Assembly: GCF_000315625.1 (NCBI RefSeq)
Contig: NW_005434661.1
Coordinates: forward strand, 249,069-313,068
Reading direction: 5' to 3'
Source: Guillardia theta CCMP2712
Taxonomy: Eukaryota > Cryptophyceae > Pyrenomonadales > Geminigeraceae
Length of the DNA stretch: 64,000 nt
Both the position numbers and the translations under genes were made by a program. The notes beneath the pieces are model-generated. The model was not told where the DNA came from. It saw nothing but the letters and a program-made list of their open reading frames with translations, and ran no database searches. Below, in pieces: positions 58,255 to 64,000 of the stretch; position 1 is the stretch's first letter, and each line of letters starts with the position of its first letter.

Positions 58255-58839
58255 ATGGGGGCAGGGAGTTCGGCGAGGAAGGGGGCGAGACGAGCAGAGG
58301 AGCAGGATAGATCCACTCGAATGAAAGTGCAGAAAGTCTACAGGGGTATCAACAACCTTCCTGGTGTCGGCCTGTACGACCCGGCCAAAACTCACATGTC
58401 CCCGGAGAAACATGGAACAGAAGGGCGACGGCAGGGCGACTCCGCGTCGGTAATCGCGCCATCGATCGCAACGGCATGCTCCGTGAGGTATGCAAGCTGT
58501 TGCCCATCATTGAAGTTCTGTCCAGCCATGTGCGCAGCTAACGCTGTGCTCGCAAAGGAACATTGAAGTAACGGAATTTTACCTCGGAGGAAGGAAGACC
58601 CCTTGCTGTATTATCCTGGGAGAGGAGGTAAAGAAGATTTACTCTGTGTGGGGTCTCCTCCAGAGTCTCTCAGACTTCCAATCTTCTCTCTATGAGTGTT
58701 GTTGTTCTGCTCTGAACTGCTTCTTCATGATCAGATTGAAAGCCAGAGAAATATACCCCTTTGCGCACCGTCGTCAGGTATATCCGCGGCAATCTGCACG
58801 ATACCAGGGTCTGATGGGCCTGCCAGATACTTGGAGTAG
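58255..58839 (+). CDS. Small, probably N-myristoylated protein
   Basis: Exons join in phase: 58255 to about 58489 (MGAGSSARKGARRAEEQ, VYRGINNLPGVGLYDPAK), then NIEVTEFYLGGRKTPCCIIL, then IESQRNIPLCAPSS and a short final exon ending ARYLE (TAG at 58837). The start Met-Gly with Ser at position 6 and following basic residues is a typical N-myristoylation site, so membrane attachment is expected (inference). About 125 residues. No domain recognised. Alternative frames at the last exon are also open, so the C-terminus is tentative. Confidence 0.5.
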
Positions 58840-59422
58840 TCAGGACAATTGAGGATGACTCAGACAGAACAATTGTGCTGAAAGGAGCTGCTTTTCATCG
58901 TTCACCGACCCCTTACCTTACTTTGTGTCAGAAGTGTTTTTTTGTTGTAATTTATGTAAACAAAACTTTGTTGTCCTAAGAAAAAGACCAGTCTAGATAT
59001 TGCCCAGTCCTGATCGTGGTTGCAAAGAGTCTCTAGACTGGACATTTCTAATTTGAAACTGTTATAAGCACATTCTCTAGAAACATTTCCAACTGGTTTC
59101 AATTTTCAAAACTACAGATACATCTACATGAAAATCGGCTACAAACAAATACAAAGATGCTGAGGGAGGCTAAAGTTTAACGCAGTTCGAGGAGAGATTG
59201 TGAGGCATTGTCTTCCAGCACAGATGCTCCATTGGAGCAACAGAACTTGGGGTTCGATGTCACTCCGTCCCTGGCTGAGAATCTGTACTACAAATCAGCC
59301 TGGTTGCGAGCAATATGAACATTTACCGGGCAAGCCAAGGGCAGCCACACCTGTGACATCTGGGAGCTACTGATGGTTGAGACATTTCTTTGACTCCATC
59401 GTGCTCTTCGACAGAAGAATGG
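58840..59422. other. Convergent intergenic region
   Basis: AT-rich between 58900 and 59160, with no exon, RNA or repeat recognised. Confidence 0.5.
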
Positions 59423-60483
59423 TCAGCGTCGTGAGATCCATGCGGTATTGGCAATACCAACGATCGTGATGTAGTTTGGGAAGAAGCGGTCATACACATA
59501 CAGGTTGTTCGGCCTGCCGGTCTCTGATATTCCCTCTGAGATCTGGCGCATTGGAGACGAGGTCAGCGATCCCTGCCTGGGGCGTTCCACGGCTCACAAT
59601 CAGCTCGCAGCCCACGAAAGGAGTCCTGTCTCTTCCCTCGCCCTGACCTCCCGAGCCCTCGACCCCCATCTCCAGCTTGAAGGCATTCTCGCGTAACGAT
59701 CTGTCAAAGAATCCTTGTGCCTGTGTCTCGATCAGCATTTCCAACTTCCCCCACTCCTCCCCGACGCACTTCCTCGAGGTGGGCTAGAGTCATGGCCAGG
59801 TGCTCGAAGCACTTGTCTGCTAGGATGCTCTGAGACCATGAGGATCGCTCAGTGGACATTGCAGCAAGCAAGATCTCACAGAAAGATCGTCGGCTACAAT
59901 CAGAAGATTCGGCATCTCCTCAAGGTCGTGTATGCCCGCCAGCGCTGACCTGGGTGTTCCAGATGCGGTTTTCAAGGTTGGGATGCTCCAAGGCCAAGAG
60001 ACCTACCGCAGATCATACCCGCTGTTCACGAACTTGATTCCAATTCTCTAATCAACCTGGTAAAGTCCAAGTATCTTCACTCGTGAGCATTCTTCTCACC
60101 TTCAGAGCTTTCTTGCAAAGTTTGCGCTGCTTTATATTAGCGTACATGTAATTACGCTTCCGCCTGAAAAAACATGGCGTCATGGTCTCTGATGACTATT
60201 CGCATTCTTTTGGTACTTGGTGAAGAAGATTGAGTTGAATCCTCTGAGAGCAGCGTTGTAGGCATACTGCATCAGCAATGCCATCTAGTTTGTGGGTCAC
60301 CCCCTAACAAACAACAAACAAGGCAATGCGCACCTTGCACTCCTCGTCGGCACCTGCGAGGACGAGTCCGCGAGGTCGCATGGGATCGATGTTGGTTTCC
60401 TCATCACAGACTCTTGGCGCGTCTTGCCCGAGCATGAGCGCTACTACCAGCTCCTCCCACCCTCCCGCCATTTTTCCTGCCAT
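59423..60483 (-). CDS. Multi-exon gene of unknown function
   Basis: The start ATG at 60483 gives MAGKMAGGWEELVVALMLGQ and ends its exon with ADEECK before gtgcgc. Following exons splice in phase where checked: YAYNAALRGFNSIFFTK, RKRNYMYANIKQRKLCKKAL, RIGIKFVNSGYDLR, SALAGIHDLEEMPNLLIVAD, KCFEHLAMTLAHLEE, AQGFFDRSLRENAFKLEMGV, TPFVGCELI (donor gtgagc), then a last exon with PNNLYVYDRFFPNYITIVGI and a TGA at 59425. About 245 residues. The Arg/Lys-rich exon suggests nucleic-acid or membrane-surface contact, but I recognise no family. One junction (after LLIVADDLS) does not keep phase as read. Confidence 0.6.
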
Positions 60484-60677
60484 TTTTCGGAGAGGGTAAC
60501 TATGGTCCTGTGAGGGGATGAGGGTAACTGTTTTTCACCGAAGAAAAACGTCAAGCGCGCAATTGTAACGACAACAATGGCAGGCGAGGAGAGGAGGAGA
60601 GAAGCGCGAGGAGAGGCGGGTAGACCTGCGTGAAGGTCCAGCAAGGAGAAAGGGGCGAGGAGAACTTGGTAGCTACC

Positions 60678-63600
60678 ATGAAGACACAGCTGCGGAAGTA
60701 CAGTGAGGGCAGCAACTCGTTTGAAGACCAGGAGGGCGAAATTTCAGACGGAGCTTGGAAGGTGAGCACGGAGTTCTGATCTGAGAGCCTCTGGGCTCTT
60801 CTAATGTCTTCATTCAGCAGTTGGAGCAACGGCAACGAGAGATCCTGCGGATGCACGATGAAACTGCAAGGAAGCTGGAGATCTCGATCAAGAAGAATGG
60901 TCTTGCGTACGAACAACAGGGGGGACGGAAGGGATCGGTCAATGTGAAAGGATTCAACTTTGCGACTGATCAACGAGACCTGGACACGAGAACTCAATCT
61001 CGTCTCCAGCACTTGCACGATGAGTGGCAAAGGCAATGTCCATTTAAACCTAAAACTCGAAGCGCAGCTTTGAATGGTGTTAGCTTCTCGAAAGGGGACA
61101 TGTATGATCGGCAGGTCGATGATTGAGATTGGATGATTGTCTGCTGCTGATGGCCTAACAGGTTGCATGGAAACGTCTGAAGGACGAACGTGTCAACAGA
61201 CTGAGAAAGGTTTCAAGTTCCCCGTCAACCCCGTCGTTTTCTTAACGGCCCTTTGAAGGAGAAGCAAGAGAATCTACAGCGCGATTGCACCTTTCAACCA
61301 AACAAAAACTCAAATCGTGAGATCATGGTAGATGAAGATCAGGTGTTGTCTATCATGGATGAAAGGCTTCTCCCATTGATTGTTGCCTCTCGTCGTTTCG
61401 CAGATAGTTTCACGTCTGTATCGACAGGGTATTCGGAGGCAAAAGAAAAAGCAGAATGAGCTTCGACAGAAACTAGATGTACCTGAGATCAAACTTTATC
61501 AGACACTGTTTTCTCATATTTATCGGAAATTTTTACTTTTTCAGGAGGAATTCGAAAAGATATGTACATTTCAGCCGAATGGCACCAATCCAGACATGCA
61601 AACTATGAGCAAAGGTCATCATTACAGACCGCACTACATGGCTCCTTTGCATGTCGCTCCTCCTGTGAAGTATGTCAGCGAGTGAGTAGTCCTGTTGTTG
61701 TTTTCAGTTGTTGATTCTGCTCGCAGGCGCGAGCTTGAGGATCTAAGAGAATGTACATTCCATCCAAGGTGTTGCAATTCTTGCCACTTTGGCTGTGTTA
61801 CGAGACAGCAATTCGCAGGGTCACAGGGGTGACCGATGAGATGCTGCTAGCAAAGCAATACATAGCAGAGCCAGGTTGCTCGCTTGCTCTCTGCTGCCTT
61901 TTCTTTGCTTCACCATGATTTATGTTGTGACCAGCCTGGGTCCGACTGTCAAGGGTGGATTCAACTCGTTTTAGCGGGTCAGAGAAGGTTTCAGAGCAAG
62001 TGATGGCATTCTAAAAGACTGCATGCTTGCTCTCCTGACGTTGGATGTGGTGCAGAATAGTGGCACGAGCCTAAAGAGCTTTGCGAGACCAAGTTCAGCT
62101 CCTCCTCGTTCAACATTCACTTCAGGTTTTTTTTTGGCAGATCAAGCTCCACCATCGTTGTTCTTGACCCGTGATTGTTAGAGCGGAACAATCCTACCAA
62201 GAAGTCTCCCCACTTACGGCCGAACTCCAGTCACAAGGAGCAGACGAACGCGGGGGACAAGCAGGAGAGCTACAAGGAAAGGCTGATAGATTCTCAGCAA
62301 GAGAGGTCGCGGATGAGTTTTGACTCGATGCTGGAATATCTCAACTCCATCTCTGAGCCTCGGGCGCGGGCAGAGAAGGAGAAGAAACTGAGGACAGACG
62401 ATGACGACGCCTTCCTAAAACGGCAAGAGGAGTTCACGAAACTGATGGAATGGAACCTCAACGGTTTCGCTGAATCTCCTCAACGAAAGTCTGGGCCTGT
62501 GCGATCCTCAGCACAGCACAACAAGGAAACCTCGAAGAACCCTGCTACAGAGAAGAAGAAGCAGGGCAAAGTCGCGATACGGGGCTCATACTCATGGGTG
62601 GAACAATTGCTTTCTGGTTCTAAGAGTTTGCGCGAGAGCAAAGTTGGCATCAGGTCGAAGAAGGGTGAGGCCGACTTCACGGCGAGGGAGGAGAAGAGGG
62701 TCGACTTGGCTGAGGGTATCAGGAAGGAGAACTCGTTCCTCGAGCGAGTGGAGAACTGGCGGCTCGAGAGGCAGGAGAGGATGAAAGATCTCTTCATGAA
62801 AGTGAAGAAGGAGCACACGTTTAAACCCAAGATCAACGCACGGAGCATGGTCAAGTCACCTCGTTCGTTGCAGGTCCGAGACTCCCCTGACAGAGGACCA
62901 ACTGATCCCCCAGCAGGAGCTCTCAGAGGGTGACCTTCGCAGGAAGATGGAGATCCGGGAGAACCTGGGTCTGGAGCAGCTGGAGAAAGAGGTCTATCCC
63001 TTCAAGCCCTCCATCAACCAGAGGCCAGCCGAGGTCCTCCTTCTCCTTCTCCTTCTCCTTCTCCTTCTCCATCTCTTGAGTGATGCACATGTGCAGAGCT
63101 GCCTGAAGGTCAATCAAGAGCCCGATAGCTATGTGGAGCGCATGCGGAGCCGCCAAAAGACGATGCAGGTTCCTCGCCCATGCTCCCTTCCCCTCCAGAG
63201 CCTCGTCTCTGACGCGGACCTGCCATAGAAACACCTGGAGACTATGAAGGAGGAGATTGAGCGGGAGAGGATGACCGAGTGCTCTTTCCAGCCTCGCATC
63301 ATTCAGGTGCCCCTCCTGGCTCGCAGCTGGAGTCTAGCTGACCCAGTAGTGGCAGCCTCCTCAGTTCGTCTCGAAGATAGCTGAGAGCAGGAGGAGACTC
63401 AAGTCTTCGGCACCTGACGTGAGTCCTGGTGGGGAGGCAGCACGGACTGACCGTCAGCAGGCCTCTCGCTCATCCTCCAGCAGGGACTGGAACCCATCGG
63501 TATCGACCGTCGAGGGAGGTCCAGAGAGGACCAGGTGCTTGCCTTGAATTCCCGTTCTGCGCTGAGATCACCGTTGCCCAGGAGCCCCAAGAGGAGTCAG

Positions 63601-63747
63601 ACCGTGCTGCACAGCAGCAGTGCAGGCTCCAACAACTCGATCCTCCCGCAGTCCGCGGAGAGGAAGCAGAGGAGGAGTGCGCTGCTGGCGGCCGCTTACA
63701 GGATGAACTTGGGGATGGAGTCTTCCTCCAGCAGCGATGATGAATGA
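60678..63747 (+). CDS. Charged coiled-coil protein with repeated C-T-F-x-P motifs
   Basis: ATG at 60678 (MKTQLRKYSEGSNSFEDQEG). About a dozen exons follow, rich in Glu, Lys, Arg and Gln with coiled-coil character. A short motif recurs at exon ends: CPFKPKTRS, CTFQPNKNS, CTFQPNGTN, CTFHPR, HTFKPKINARS, YPFKPSINQRP and CSFQPRI, that is (C/H/Y)-x-F-x-P, usually after two acidic or charged residues. The longest exon, from about 62175, encodes 230 residues (SQQERSRMSFDSMLEYLNS; SGSKSLRESKVGIRSKK). The last exon ends MESSSSSDDE, TGA at 63747. Proteins with such F-x-P arrays are known from flagellate and ciliate genomes and some localise to cilia or basal bodies; assignment here is inference. A (ctcctt)n run at about 63031-63073 is intronic. 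Confidence 0.72.
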
Positions 63748-63796
63748 AACCTAGACCTCCGCGCCGACCGTTGACCGTGAGAGGGAAGGCAGCTCG

Positions 63797-64000
63797 TTAT
63801 CGCCCCCACTCCCTCGAGTCCAGGAACTGGCCGTCATGCGCCAGCTCAACCGAGAGCGGGAGGCCCGCACACTGGTCGCAGGAGCACCTTACGGAGGATG
63901 AGAGAAGATAACGGCACGCGTGCTGTACCTTCTTGCCGGACGGAGGGCGATGAGCTTGCGATTCGTCTCCTCGTGGTCGCCCATGGAGCAAGTCATGCCG
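63797..64000 (-). CDS. 3' end of an unrecognised gene
   Basis: Two exons on the minus strand: one entering from the right edge (TCSMGDHEETNRKLIALRPA, donor gtacag) and a last exon CSCDQCAGLPLSVELAHDGQ ending EWGR with TAA. They join in phase (AG+G). An ATG at 63996 is in frame, but the gene may start outside the window. A C-x-C-x-x-C cluster could bind a metal. It is tail to tail with the preceding gene, 49 bp apart. Confidence 0.6.
   Translation of the reverse strand, partial: RHDLLHGRPRGDESQAHRPPSGKKVQHACRYLLSSSVRCSCDQCAGLPLSVELAHDGQFLDSREWGR

Noticed and set aside
58450-58541. Alternative plus-strand frame VGNRAIDRNGMLREVC up to a stop at 58541
   Set aside because: The frame from ATG 58255 splices in phase to NIEVTEFYLGG, leaving this stretch mostly intronic.
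59960-60020. Minus-strand coding-like stretch LALEHPNLENRIWNTQ
   Set aside because: Treating it as a 55-nt intron joins RIGIKFVNSGYDLR to SALAGIHDLEEMPN in frame, which fits better; it remains open by chance.

Overview
This window is nuclear DNA of a protist. The genes are dense, lie on both strands and are split by many short GT-AG introns, commonly 40-150 bp and as short as 38-45 bp. Intergenic DNA is rich in simple repeats and in strand-skewed C- or G-runs. The gene set is eukaryotic (Mago nashi, MAD2, a MAP-kinase kinase, a nucleotide-sugar transporter), with plastid-alga-type YqgE/AlgH and SirB1-like genes and a microbial-rhodopsin-family gene. A cryptophyte such as Guillardia fits this mix; that is inference, not a demonstrated identity. 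All exon models come from reading frames, splice consensus and phase bookkeeping by eye.

Layout. 0-2.3 kb: 3' part of an unrecognised many-exon gene (-). 3.6-5.1 kb: NmrA-like oxidoreductase (+). 5.4-7.1 kb: MAP2K-like kinase (-). 8.9-11.4 kb: YqgE/AlgH followed by a SirB1-type transglutaminase-like gene (+). 11.5-12.3 kb: small unknown gene (-). 12.7-13.9 kb: rhodopsin-family 7TM protein that lacks the retinal lysine (+). 13.9-16.2 kb: coiled-coil protein (-). 17.5-17.9 kb: tiny four-exon gene (+). 18.0-25.9 kb: huge secreted TIG/EGF/GCC2-GCC3 protein with N-glycosylation repeats (-). 26-28.6 kb: gene-poor, with two very GC-rich blocks. 28.6-30.5 kb: nucleotide-sugar transporter (+). 31.2-32.2 kb: type II membrane glycosyltransferase-like protein (-). 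33.7-36.5 kb: Gln/Ser-rich PDZ protein (+). 36.6-50.1 kb: one very large P-loop NTPase-ankyrin gene (-), with an assembly gap in an intron. 51.4-51.8 kb: MAGOH (+). 52.1-53.2 kb: MAD2 (-). 53.6-55.6 kb: membrane-anchored aldo-keto reductase (+). 55.6-58.0 kb: ankyrin/caspase-like protein without the catalytic Cys (-). 58.3-58.8 kb: small, probably myristoylated protein (+). 59.4-60.5 kb: unrecognised multi-exon gene (-). 60.7-63.7 kb: charged protein with repeated C-T-F-x-P motifs (+). 63.8 kb to the end: 3' end of another gene (-).

How genes may relate. There are no operons here. Possible functional links are glycosylation (transporter, glycosyltransferase, and a secreted protein dense in N-x-S/T sequons) and an NLR-like theme (STAND-type NTPase-ankyrin gene and ankyrin-pseudocaspase gene on the same strand, about 5.5 kb apart edge to edge). 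The rhodopsin-family protein without its chromophore lysine, the pseudocaspase and the giant NTPase-ankyrin protein are the most notable items. C-rich or G-rich islands of CCCCACCC/TACCCC type sit next to gene starts at seven places.
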